This document shows positions 12,301 to 17,865 of a stretch of 17,866 bases of DNA, piece after piece. Both the position numbers and the translations under genes were made by a program. Under the pieces are notes generated by a model. That model saw only the letters and a list, made by a program, of their open reading frames with translations, did not search any database and was not told where the DNA came from. Source of the stretch: Candidatus Aenigmatarchaeota archaeon (GTDB lineage: Archaea; Aenigmatarchaeota; Aenigmatarchaeia; PWEA01); the NCBI GenBank assembly GCA_003550625.1, contig PUKU01000057.1:1-17866 (forward strand), given 5' to 3'. Numbering within the stretch: position 1 is the first letter of the stretch; each line of letters starts with the position of its first letter.

Positions 12301-15300
12301 GACCCATAGGTGCTCTGTTCCAAAGGTCCTGTTAACTTGTAGCTCGGTAGGCGAATCTGTTCTATCGGGGAAATAACAGTTCGTGGTTAGGGATTGTGCT
12401 GCATCGATGTCTTCACCGCTGCTGGATGTTACAGAACCACTAATGTTCCATTCATACTCTCTCTGTTCAGGACAGGCAGGAATCACATTCAAGGAAAGAT
12501 AAGCCTGATCTAACGAGGAACTATCTTGGTAAGGCTCTACAATATCTTCATCTCCTGCCTGTTCCCATTCTAAGATATCAGTATCGCCCTCAATGCTGTG
12601 TGTTAAATTCCAGTTCGCACCGCCCTCAATATCAGCAGTTCCGGGTACATAATGCCAAAACTGTGGTAATGAGATGTTAACATCTAACTCCTGTATACCT
12701 TCTTCATAGCCGCTTATTGCTGAGACTGGCACCAAAACCTCTGTCTCTTCGCCTCTGTAAGCTGTACGTTCTTCGTTTTCTCCCCATGTCTCTTCTTCCC
12801 AAGGCGGCTGTGCAGGGTCTAAATCAAGCCTCCATAGTGGGGAGGTAGTTTCAGTGTCTGTTCTACCAGCTTTGTAATCTCTTGAAACTCTTTCTTCATC
12901 TTCAAGGTAAACCGTGGTATTATAACTCTCTTCCAAACTATCAGTTAACGGACTGCTGTCCGCGACAGGTTCCACCTGCACCCAGAAGGTTTCGTAATCA
13001 TTTGCGGGGATCTCAACTTCTAAATCGGACCATCCCCAACTATATCCTTCCATATCAAAGGTTTCAGCTATATCGGGTTCTTCCTCATGTGACCATTCTT
13101 TTATCGAATCTGAATCAAACTCTTCTTCCATTTCCACTGTTCGGTTAAAGTGAAGTCCAGTAAGTGTTGTGCTTTCGCCACGAGTATTGTAAACCCTTAC
13201 TTGTTCGTAGTTGCCAACCACATCATCGTTCGCTGCTGGGGCACGTGATGGAGCCTCAACATGTACCCTTGTGTCCCTTTGTGTATAGTTTGTACCCAAG
13301 GAAAGCCTATCCGGATCTAAAACCAAATCCTTCTCATTTATTTCGTTCTGTGCTTCATCAGCGTCTCTCAAGCTTGCATTTATTTTCCAATCCCAGAATT
13401 CAGTATCATCTTTATCATCGTATTCATAGGCTTTGTAGAACTCGACGATTCTTCCCGGTGTTGCATCTACGTCTTTACATTCGACCTTCTCAAACTCTAC
13501 ATCACCTATGCTTTTATCCCACAGGCAAATCTCTACATCATCAGGATAGGCTGTATAAATCTGGAATGTCCTGTTTCTACCCCAAGGAGCGGGATCCGGG
13601 AAGACTCTAGGTTCTTCAAGGGTTACGGGTGCGGTTATTCTAAAGGAGTCGACTTCTTTGTCGATATCCGGATGGTAGAACTCCCTCTCTGCCTCCGCGG
13701 TCAGGTTGTAGTCACCTGTTTCTGCCCCTGCACTGTCGAACTCGCAGAAGTACTCGCCGTCCTCTTCGTGCATCCCCTCTGGGCATGTGTATTCGAATTC
13801 ATCGAAAGCATGGGAACCTTCGGCAGTGAAGTTAAGATCCGCATCGTCAATTAGTTCCTCTTCAGGACAGTCTGACATCACACTAGCTGTGAAGTTTATT
13901 TTTTCACCACCCTCATAGCCCTCTAAATCCTCAGGCGAGGTCACATCAGTGGACAGATCCCCTAAAACTTCTAAATCATATACAACCGAAACATTGTCTT
14001 TATAGTATGGATTATCGGAGAGTTCGAACCACCAATCCTGTTCCATTGCCCTGTAGCTGCAGTCTGCGCTGAACTCGTATCTGTAGTAGTTTTCTGTTTG
14101 GTTCGGTTCGTAGCTCTGGTAATCACCACCGTCAGTCGTCACATTAACTCTGAGGTCTTCGGTTGGTATGTCGGTTACGACCTCGTCCAGGTGAAGGTCC
14201 ACTATCTGGACCGAGAGGTTCTCCTTGTTGTCATCCATATAACCTGGTCTGTTTACAGCTTCTCCGTCTCCGTGGATGTGCTCCAAACCTATCTTGTTTC
14301 TCTCTACAGTGAAATCCCCAACAGAGCTTTCATTACTGAAACCAGATGTACTGGAAGCGTTGAACTTGAACTCCCAATCACCAATTTCGTCCCTTGTAAA
14401 GTTTCTTTCAAAGACAAATTCCTCGTCATCACATTCCGCACAACTATCAGTACCATTCAGTTCCCACTCACCGTCTTCGGGTCTCACCCAGAAGTAAATA
14501 TCAGTCGAAGTATCATCTTCATTAGTAAGATTTGTACTAAATCTGAAAGGCGATTCACCCCACCCACCAGCCTCTTTATCAACCTCTGGTTGAGTAAATT
14601 CAGGCACGGATGCTAGGAAATAAGATTGCTCATCACTATCAAGTCCGGGATTATAATTCTCTTCCTCGCTTTCCATCGTAACGTTGTACCAACCGTAAGG
14701 ATGATTATCGGTATCTAAATCACAGGCCCTTTGGCCATCACCCGGCGAGTAACCTTCTTCGTGTGTACACACGTCATCAAAGCCATCAGTCTCTACAGTG
14801 AAATTAGTATTAGGTTCTAGAAGTTGATTGCAATCATCTTGAATCTCACCTAAGAAACTGACTTCATCGCCCTGGGTAAAGTTTTCTTCACCTGGCTCCA
14901 GTATTTCAGTTTCCAAATCACCGATCAGTTCGAACTCGGTCGGTTCAGTAAATTCATCGGTATAATTATCCGCACCTTCTGTGCCTCCATAATAGGCTGT
15001 ATCTCCTAAAGTATAATGGTCCTCACACCAATCTTCATGATCATCTGACTGTGCACTGTAGGTCCTCCTGAAAATGCCATCCTCATCAGTAAACATTACA
15101 GTGCCTTCATCAAACGTATCAACATCATGCGTTGAGACGAATACACGTCCCTGCACGCCTTCAGGATATGTATCTGTGTAGTAATCGTATACTTGTACTT
15201 CTATTTGAGTAGTATCGGATCTGTTTATTTCAGCACCGGAATCAGGCCTTATATTTTCAACTTCGATATCACTTTCTTCTATATCGTAAATCGAGATGCC

Positions 15301-17865
15301 GGTTTCAGCCGACCCGTCTTCATTAGTTGCATTGAACTTAAATTCTCTAACACCCATGTCCTCTGGTTGAAAATCATCATAAGTCAACGACACATTACAT
15401 TTGTTCTCCGGTCCACAACCTTCGATGAATGTTTCATTTATCTTTTCCCATCCTTCGCCAATCTCTCTTTCCCATAGGTATACTTCTACCTCTCTTTCCT
15501 TTTGGTCCCAAACCTCAGCCGTATAGTTAAAGGTTTCACCCCATCCACCTGGATCAGGCTCTACAGTTATGTTGCCTATGTTTGGTAGGAAATCAAATAC
15601 TTTAACGCTGAAAAACAGGCTTTCTGGATCCTCGTAGAACTTCTCGTACTGCCATGTATATATAAGCTCTTCCACGGTAAGTTCGCTGTGGGGACTTTCC
15701 ATGGCATCAGCATAAACTCCCAGTTCAAAATCCCTTTGAGCCTCAGAATAAGGAAGATCCGCTATCCACGAGTTGTTTGCCCATACAGTTTCCGAACCTT
15801 CTTCCTGTGAGTAGTTTTGCCGTATCGGAAGCATTTTTTCCGTATCGGTCCCTAGTCTTATAGAACCCTCTCCTATACTGAAGTTCATTCCCGAGAACTC
15901 CTGTTCAGTCCTTACAACCAGGCTTCTCAGCTCTTCGTAGTTCTCTCCGGGCACTTCGAATTCGTGGGTGAATGTTCCGTTTTCGTCGTCACCTGAAATG
16001 CTGTAGTCTACTTCTTCAGCAAAGGTCTCGGTTCCCCTTCTATCTCTTTCCCCTCTTACTTCCAGTGGGTATATACCTTCTTCGTCACAGGTCATGTTGA
16101 AGTCGAAGTCCTGCTCTTCCCTGTTTTCCAGTTCTTCTGTTACATTGAATCTCAACAGGTTCTCATTGTATAGCTCTCCATCTCCACTGTCTGTTACTTC
16201 ACAGGATTCTGGTACAGGCAATGTTGCATTCCAGTCGCCACTGTGTATATAGTCATCTCCTATAGAACGTACAGTGAAGGTAAAGGTCCTGGTTGTCTCA
16301 GGCTCCAGGCTCCTCGGATTTCTCTCAGGTTGTAGAGTGTCCACAAAAAGATCGTACTCTATATGCTCTTCCTGATGTTTCGAATCCACTTCTCTAACTT
16401 CACCCTCCTTCTTGAACTCTTCTTCACCCGTCCAGTTAGCGAGCCATTGGAAGGATCCTGTGGTCGGTTCACTTGGAGATCTTACCCTGTAGGAAAGGAC
16501 GTGGTAGTCCTCGGGTTCTACATCGAACATGCGCCAAGTCGCAGTATCGTCCTCGATGAAGTTGTCGTATGCCTCGTCACCTCCACTTGGATCACCGCCC
16601 GTCCAGCCTCCGGGTGCCTGTTCTGTTACGTTTATATGTTCTGCTACATCACACCCAGTATTTACAGTGACCAGCCTAGATACCATTATCGAGTCGTTTG
16701 CGACATAGGGAGCTTGTTCTCGGAATACGTCGACTATAGGCTGTATGTCACTTGTAACTTCCTCCGTCCTCTCAACTATACGCTGTTCTTCTGGGAACTC
16801 GTACTCTGTTGTACTGTTCAGCTCAAAGGTGCCTGTTGTTTCGTTGTCAGGTGACGTCAACTCAAAGGTCTTCTGATAGTCTCCACGTGAATCTGCAGTT
16901 ACTGATTTTTCATCGTCTTCTATCTCCCAGCCTTCGGGAACTTCCAGAGAAGTAGTGTAAACAACTGTATCTTCGAAGGGATGGTGTATATCTACAACAT
17001 AGGTTTCACTTCTTTCGGGGCACGTGAGCTCAGGAACCTCCGTTTTAACTTCCACATCTTCATACACGATTTCGGTTTCACGCTTTCTCGAACGATCATC
17101 CATGAGTACTTCTGCCCTTATGGTTTTCTCGCCTTGTTCCCAGTTGTCTGTATCTATTTCCTCGACTATTTCTTCTGAACTCCCAGCCTCAATTTCGATT
17201 TCCTCAATAAACTCTTCAGCCATGATTCCGCCTTCGCCTGTTACTGTGAGGTTCAGATCGGTCGACCTGCTTACATCCTCAGTGTTGTCTAGGAGTAAGG
17301 AAACATTGAAAGCGTCTTCTTTGCTCTCCATACCCGAAACTTCATTTCCATCGACTTCTGTGCTTAGATCTGTGACAAGTACGTCGGGACCGGAAATTAT
17401 CTCTAGTTCCGCCTCATGAACCTCCGCCTCTGTTTCGTCCAGTGGAATTATTTTTACGTTACATCTTCCCGTGGCGTTGGGAGAGAGCTGGTCCTCCAGA
17501 ATCTTTACAGTTTCCGTGGACTGATCTGTGTCGACAGGCACTGACGTATGTACGGTCTTCCATCCGGTTGCATGTTCAGTTTTTACCCGTGCAGCCCCCT
17601 CTTCGTCTCCGGACAGCTCTAGGTCCAGATCGCCTGCACGTACTCTTTCTTTCCCACATTCCCAGGAAGCAGTTATCTCCTCGCCGGTTTGTTCTGTGGC
17701 GGATAGATCTCCGGTGCCCAGGTTCTCACGTACGTAGGGCCTTACCTCAAACGTCTCGTTGTCAGTATGATTCTCGTTCCACGCTTCTACAGTGAGCTCG
17801 TAGCTGTAACTCCCCACGTCCTGAGGCACTACGCCCCACGAAACTTCCGTCTCTTCGTCAGCGGA
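1..17865 (-). CDS. Giant modular surface/secreted protein, partial at both ends (at least 5,955 residues)
   Basis: One frame on the minus strand is open across the entire window. I translated it by eye and met no stop. The phase agrees at the right end, at the nine repeat landmarks and at the left end, so there is no uncompensated frameshift. The product is very acidic, poor in Lys and dense in N-x-S/T sequons, and it consists of successive beta-sandwich-type modules of about 90-120 residues. Many contain F-x-F-N-A-T, D-G-x-Y and aromatic strand patterns typical of archaeal Ig-like, CARDB-like and NEW3-like domains. No signal peptide, transmembrane helix or catalytic motif appears, so this is the stalk of a cell-surface or secreted protein. 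The start lies beyond 17866 and the stop beyond position 1. The role (adhesin, cell-cell contact, S-layer-associated rod) is inferred. Arg codons are mainly AGA/AGG and ATA is common, which fits archaea. Confidence 0.96.
355..471 (-). other. Proline- and acid-rich linker with a V-[ED]-P tandem
   Basis: The linker runs EEPEEPDPTPPPDP and then seven V-[ED]-P triplets (367-429: E, E, E, E, D, E, D) and a final V-D-V-P-D. In DNA this is a 9-nt tandem repeat with variable third positions (forward-strand units such as tggttcaac, cggttccac, gggctccac), so it is kept at protein level and is not a recent slippage product. Such linkers form extended, stiff polyproline-like spacers between surface domains. 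The antisense strand of this tract gives a spurious Gly-Ser-Thr repeat frame. Confidence 0.85.
367..429 (-). repeat. Short tandem repeat, seven 9-nt units encoding V-[ED]-P
   Basis: Seven consecutive in-frame 9-nt units. Each differs from its neighbours at one to three positions, mostly synonymous third positions, plus the Glu/Asp change. Confidence 0.9.
472..531 (-). other. GDGxCE...DC motif with two of the usual four cysteines missing
   Basis: Codons 531 down to 472 read GDGICEDEHGE, then TYDVSPSDC. Archaeal and bacterial surface proteins often carry a short knot of the form C-G-D-G-x-C-x-x-x-x-G-E-x-x-x-x-C-P-x-D-C. Here the first Cys is Ile (532-534) and the third is Ser (484-486), while the second (517-519) and fourth (472-474) Cys remain. 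The losses fall on two positions, as expected if they form one disulfide. Role unknown, possibly a metal-binding or spacer knot. Confidence 0.6.
532..1080 (-). other. C-terminal-type archaeal surface module
   Basis: About 183 residues: FIFKEPETGETILNFTPDN, TGQYNETVRNREYDFRYEFF, DIGTSRVPGSFNAVYTSTDL, SASIYKCSNWTVTEGCDEG, ending ESAAFAVAQYI just before the GDG motif. From memory, the order 'F-x-F-x-D/E-P-x-T-G...I-x-N-F...G-x-Y-N-x-x-V-x-N-R-x-Y-D', then 'Y-K-C-x-x-W...C', then 'x-F-A-V-A', is a recurrent C-terminal region of long secreted proteins in DPANN archaea. It is usually followed by a CGDGxC motif, as here. No profile search was possible. The two Cys at KCSNW and EGCDEG probably pair. 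Confidence 0.6.
1081..1401 (-). other. Ig-like module, probable third relative of the EADP type
   Basis: TEPPEIDIGLPLEVEGGSVV, AEINVTDSGLVDIGSVEG and GVYNISVFACDVSGNCVEEW. The 'A-x-D-x-S-G-N' closing strand is a widespread hallmark of Ig-like spacers in archaeal and bacterial surface proteins. The opening P-P-E and the A-x-I-N-V-T-D strand resemble copies A and B, but similarity is weaker than between those two. Two Cys (ACDVSGNC) lie at the end of the fold. Confidence 0.6.
1402..2742 (-). other. Tandem NEW3/CARDB-like modules
   Basis: About 447 residues, four modules. About 2742-2395: IVVDSVTILEDYTEELSIEI, then IENRGARVEDVMLSL and IGDLAGGETTDLEV, CARDB-like. About 2394-2065: YMHLTESLAFALDDGQTESR, FTSSGNVDIENATVDC, VTNITPKENISAEIGEDEVF, SVPEQYPAGLHEGVIEF. 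This closely fits the archaeal COG1470/NEW3 style ('ssGN', 'P-x-x-Y-P-A-G-x-x-x-G'), and its two Cys (VDCKTGPACDD) can pair. About 2064-1755: ELTGLSGEEEVLGTITFYN, then LGTVNATLNLTVLDE. About 1754-1402: VSIDSPTEGEPVLGPEPEDT, Ig-like. All appear to be stalk modules. Confidence 0.65.
2743..3066 (-). repeat. Ig-like EADP module, copy B
   Basis: GPYISNVTADPSIFEATYGE, then TDISANVTDIYEMHDVWFNV and QPDNETYIQEMN, ending HSVRVCGNSTNPVKEK and MTECSDPINVT. It matches copy A (4147-4470) position by position at the start: S-x-V-x-A-D-P-x-x-x-E-A-x-Y-x-E-T-x-I-x-A-N-V-T-D. Unlike copy A it has two Cys near its end that can pair. Confidence 0.7.
3067..4146 (-). other. DUF11-like, NEW3-like and CARDB-like modules
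   Basis: About 360 residues. First module (about 4128-3780): YTYEAEVAFENEGPATAYSV is the opening of a DUF11/CARDB-type fold, with one Cys in KIECGNISV and one in DDVCTSEL. Second (about 3770-3420): MADVAFRSFGNDALYDIEAE, a close CPEC pair in VDCPECELS, and PPGNYWTTLRFNTS, the usual 'P-x-G-x-Y' strand of NEW3. Third (about 3419-3067): IPVKPGESGTLGNITTENIG and FDLAPGAGRKVAVEYSIPYD, again 'P-G-E/A' turns followed by a strand, typical of NEW3/CARDB modules. Structural role inferred. Confidence 0.6.
4147..4470 (-). repeat. Ig-like EADP module, copy A
   Basis: Begins DPPEFVSVEADPRSLEANYE, then TNITANVTDNHRIEDVAAII and RPDGTTEYLNMENITPY, and ends GGEHDVYVWAEDENNDNET. It is alignable without gaps over its first 40 or so residues with the module at 2743-3066 (ISNVTADPSIFEATYGETDI), so the two are paralogous copies about 1.4 kb apart. 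The pattern 'Y-E/G-E-T-x-I-x-A-N-V-T-D' with a following 'V-x-A-x-D' resembles archaeal Ig-like domains of surface proteins. Confidence 0.7.
4471..5769 (-). other. Four further Ig-like modules after the repeat array
   Basis: About 433 residues in four modules: about 5769-5440 (DWIDVSCTVRENSTNEPIEGY, later NYTFTCNITD, a likely Cys pair), about 5439-5110 (ISVEVNEGEEDAENANVTVYD, FVDWCDTGEDGECTVTY, a second pair), about 5109-4800 (IIYPEEGAGLSKDTGTEV, TFWTAGVSYDHF) and about 4799-4471 (ARIVSPEDEEELPFPDEFN, YNFNLSYRWDDWD). 'I-x-x-P-E-[ED]-G/E' at module starts is a common opening of bacterial and archaeal Ig-like spacers. They do not carry the three-module signature, so the array ends at about 5770. 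Confidence 0.6.
5770..6687 (-). repeat. Super-repeat unit 9, last and slightly short (306 codons)
   Basis: Module 1: TPEEGYWGETYEFYVELTD (Trp at 6637-6639), VSIWKRQEDEDWELID, EFIFKTEDAHGH. Module 2: VDDSATFNFSIYD, TEDGESYTVEMN and YETDCSSEVGPQYWKGG, plus an extra Cys pair NCISDKGYC just before. Module 3: TVTTDCIDDPLDEDVEV, then GTGHNITWEVLPE without the Cys pair, closing TDLIAESSRDYYDDG. The unit is about 20-25 codons shorter than the others, mostly in module 3, as expected for a terminal copy drifting away from the array. Confidence 0.85.
6688..7674 (-). repeat. Super-repeat unit 8 (329 codons)
   Basis: Module 1: FDEGGWGETWSFTLNVHND (Trp at 7624-7626), no Cys, ending DWEFRFEAEDLP. Module 2: VELVSGHEETVWRN, TQDGENYDSY, FEPGCSYETGEQDWKGG (Cys at 7096-7098). 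Module 3: VEDDCGYVTGAETEY (Cys at 6910-6912), FDCEDTIDLGNGTYVCEF (Cys at 6850-6852 and 6811-6813), closing GWDDVEVFTRKEYH. A full-signature copy and a good reference for the family. Confidence 0.92.
7675..8706 (-). repeat. Super-repeat unit 7 (344 codons, longest uninterrupted copy)
   Basis: Module 1: FEPEEDGWTERFNYSLDVYD (Trp at 8656-8658) with one Cys in ADVTCRLF and one in QGTCEIYV. Module 2: VNRTRGGELALRIYD, TEDGENFGSP and FEPDPFDYDVGEQEWTGG, with Pro (codon 8158-8160) where all but one copy have the [DG]-C cysteine. Module 3 lacks the DDC cysteine as well (ISEITEIHEEGPG) but keeps the pair YSCEPIEYYGGGEYRCER. It is the only copy lacking both inter-module cysteines. Confidence 0.9.
8707..9717 (-). 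repeat. Super-repeat unit 6 (337 codons)
   Basis: Module 1: TKEGGWGHPYEFEVDFRD (Trp at 9667-9669), NVTLWYAYEEDG, IYFKFNATDSYN, no Cys. Module 2: LPEAVNRSEDKPGSTATLEM, LSQEDDGGYNEQ, FEPDCSYLAGERDW. Module 3: WTVTSDCDIEGGI, then IVDQGDGNYTTVFD, with Thr where other copies have Cys, closing GNWSIEIVSDHEYYNRN. Three acidic residues sit beside most aromatic strand positions. Confidence 0.9.
9718..10710 (-). repeat. Super-repeat unit 5 (331 codons)
   Basis: Module 1 is divergent at its start (ESKTWGSSFDINVTVYD, Trp at 10660-10662), has no Cys, and continues VKLWVSRAGEQSWELED to WYWKVNATDEHGLG. Module 2: LSGEETNVTRHDEE, TKDGENYSTE, YVPGCNILTGEQEW. Module 3: AKDDCRPVDEADLRL, the pair HEVCDGDDVIDHGDGNYTC and the closing strand LPGYYDVETNLTKDYYFPD. 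The Gly-Asp-Gly turn preceding the second Cys is at its clearest here. Confidence 0.9.
10711..11697 (-). repeat. Super-repeat unit 4 (329 codons)
   Basis: Module 1: IVPDPGGWGQTFDFNITV (Trp at 11647-11649), WEKFGNQTCYRCDDNTTL loop, then YYFKFNATDHRF. Module 2: IEYDSGNETVLERN, VTTDGENFTTIGEG, FSPDCEFNAGVQQWTGG. Module 3: NVSDDCAGLIDDASVNFT, then NEGDGYYNTALNMT, which lacks the usual Cys pair, closing with SGDYDVRFTSDREF. Third codon positions in the first half are strikingly C/G-rich compared with unit 3. Confidence 0.9.
11698..13632 (-). repeat. Super-repeat unit 3, expanded by an insert (645 codons)
   Basis: Module 1 is a divergent copy: FPDPAPWGRNRTFQIY (Trp at 13582-13584), VEICLWDKS and a second Cys in KVECKD, then FWDWKINASL. 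An insert (12376-13330) follows. Module 2 resumes with LQVNRTFGTEHLWVDVFD, NVTQDGTNPVDIT and FEPGCDFEIGEQNWW. Module 3 has VEVENHCGEPVTGADV and the pair DECKGENV...YQCFF, closing with YGWYDLTAEVEKEYY. Apart from the insert the unit has the normal module order. Confidence 0.85.
12376..13330 (-). other. Insert of about 318 codons inside super-repeat unit 3
   Basis: The Trp-to-Trp spacing here is 645 codons instead of about 327, leaving about 318 extra. The extra sequence has none of the super-repeat signatures. It appears to be two beta modules. One runs from SLGTNYTQRDTRVHVEAPSR to ANDYETFWVQVEP, with a CARDB/DUF11-like look. The other runs from YRGEETEVLVPVSAISGY through LDVNISLPQFWHYVPG to EYEWNISGSV. 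One Cys is in VIPACPEQ and one in TTNCYFPD. Codons are richer in A/T third positions (gat, aat, tta) than in unit 4. It sits at the boundary between modules 1 and 2, which suggests insertion of intact domains. Confidence 0.65.
13633..14610 (-). repeat. Super-repeat unit 2 (326 codons)
   Basis: Module 1 begins AGGWGESPFRFSTNL (Trp at 14560-14562), carries a CAEC loop and ends WEFKFNASSTSGF. Module 2 reads VNRPGYMDDNKENLSVQIVD, then TTDGGDYQSY and FSADCSYRAMEQDWW. Module 3 has VMSDCPEEELIDDADLNFT and the Cys pair YTCPEGMH...YFCEF, closing with GDYNLTAEAEREFYHPD. All six diagnostic cysteines are present, so this is a good reference copy. Confidence 0.9.
14611..15591 (-). repeat. Super-repeat unit 1 (327 codons)
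   Basis: First of nine tandem three-module units. Module 1 opens with EPDPGGWGETFNYTAEV (Trp codon at 15541-15543), contains a CGPENKC loop and ends at EFKFNATNEDG. Module 2 has INRSDTTQIEVQVYD. Its usual [DG]-C position appears as EDWCEDHY, followed by YYGG in place of GEQxWxGG. Module 3 has IQDDCNQLLE and then the pair DVCTHEEG...QRACDL before a GWYNVTMES closing strand. It is the most divergent copy in module 2. Extracellular structural repeat. Confidence 0.85.
15592..16329 (-). other. Unrecognised modules leading into the repeat array
   Basis: About 246 residues. The first half is NEW3-like: RSLEPETTRTFTFTV, NATLPVPESCEV and NMTCDEEGIYPLEV, with two Cys that could pair. The second half has NGTFTHEFEVPGENYEELRS, a short FSIGEGSIRLGTD strand pair and then a more helical-looking stretch (LTVEELIYTWQYEKF) just before the first super-repeat. 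This last part matches nothing I recognise and could be a capping or hinge segment. Confidence 0.4.
16330..17040 (-). other. Two NEW3-like/Ig-like modules
   Basis: The first (about 17040-16717) begins VPELTCPERSETYVVDI and continues through SLEVPEGWEIE, the short 'P-x-G-W' segment common in NEW3-type and alpha-galactosidase-associated domains, then a YQKTFELTSP strand. The second (about 16716-16330) has VSRLVTVNTGCDVAEHINVT and APGGWTGGDPSGG, followed by ATWRMFDVEPEDYHVLSYRV, again a NEW3/DUF11-like pattern. Several sequons (NET, NST, NDS, NVT) support an extracellular location. Function is probably structural. Confidence 0.5.
17041..17391 (-). other. CARDB-like adhesion module
   Basis: About 117 residues starting at GPDVLVTDLSTEV. 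The order of elements matches CARDB (cell-adhesion-related domain found in bacteria and archaea): an opening P-D-[LV]-x-V strand, then FNVSLLLDNTEDV for the usual I-x-x-x-V-x-N-x-G strand. After that come a Glu-rich segment ending in IEIEAGSSEEIV (the usual L-x-A-G-x-S turn) and a closing GEKTIRAEVLMD strand. CARDB modules are usually tandem spacers in secreted or surface proteins. There are no cysteines. The identification is from memory of the family pattern, not a profile search. Confidence 0.6.
17392..17865 (-). other. N-terminal-side beta modules, first one cut by the window edge
   Basis: About 158 residues. The first stretch, with strands such as SYSYELTVEAWN and a sequon NHT, looks like the end of an Ig- or NEW3-like domain. 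The second contains one Cys in SWECGKERV and one in TGRCNVKI about 75 residues later. These could form an intradomain disulfide. I cannot name a family for either, and the assignment rests on strand pattern only. The protein continues upstream, to the right of the window. Confidence 0.5.

Noticed and set aside
5770..15591. A regularly spaced DNA repeat array such as CRISPR or a satellite
   Set aside because: The periodicity of about 1 kb is at the protein level. DNA copies are strongly diverged, and no short identical direct repeats with spacers of equal size are present.
5770..15591. EF-hand, dockerin or Asp-box calcium-binding repeats, suggested by recurring DGENY and GDGNY motifs
   Set aside because: The D-x-D-x-D-G loop of EF-hands/dockerins and the S-x-D-x-G-x-x-W of Asp-boxes are not met. 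DGENY and GDGNY look like beta-turns at conserved strand ends.
1..17865. Several adjacent genes, or a pseudogene broken by frameshifts
   Set aside because: No stop codon and no phase change was found in the 5,955 codons, and repeat landmarks sit in the same phase from 15541 to 6637.
1..17865. Protease, glycosidase, nuclease or toxin domain within the stalk
   Set aside because: I looked for catalytic signatures (for example HExxH, GxSxG, subtilase motifs) while translating and saw none in a convincing context. A profile search could still find a remote one.
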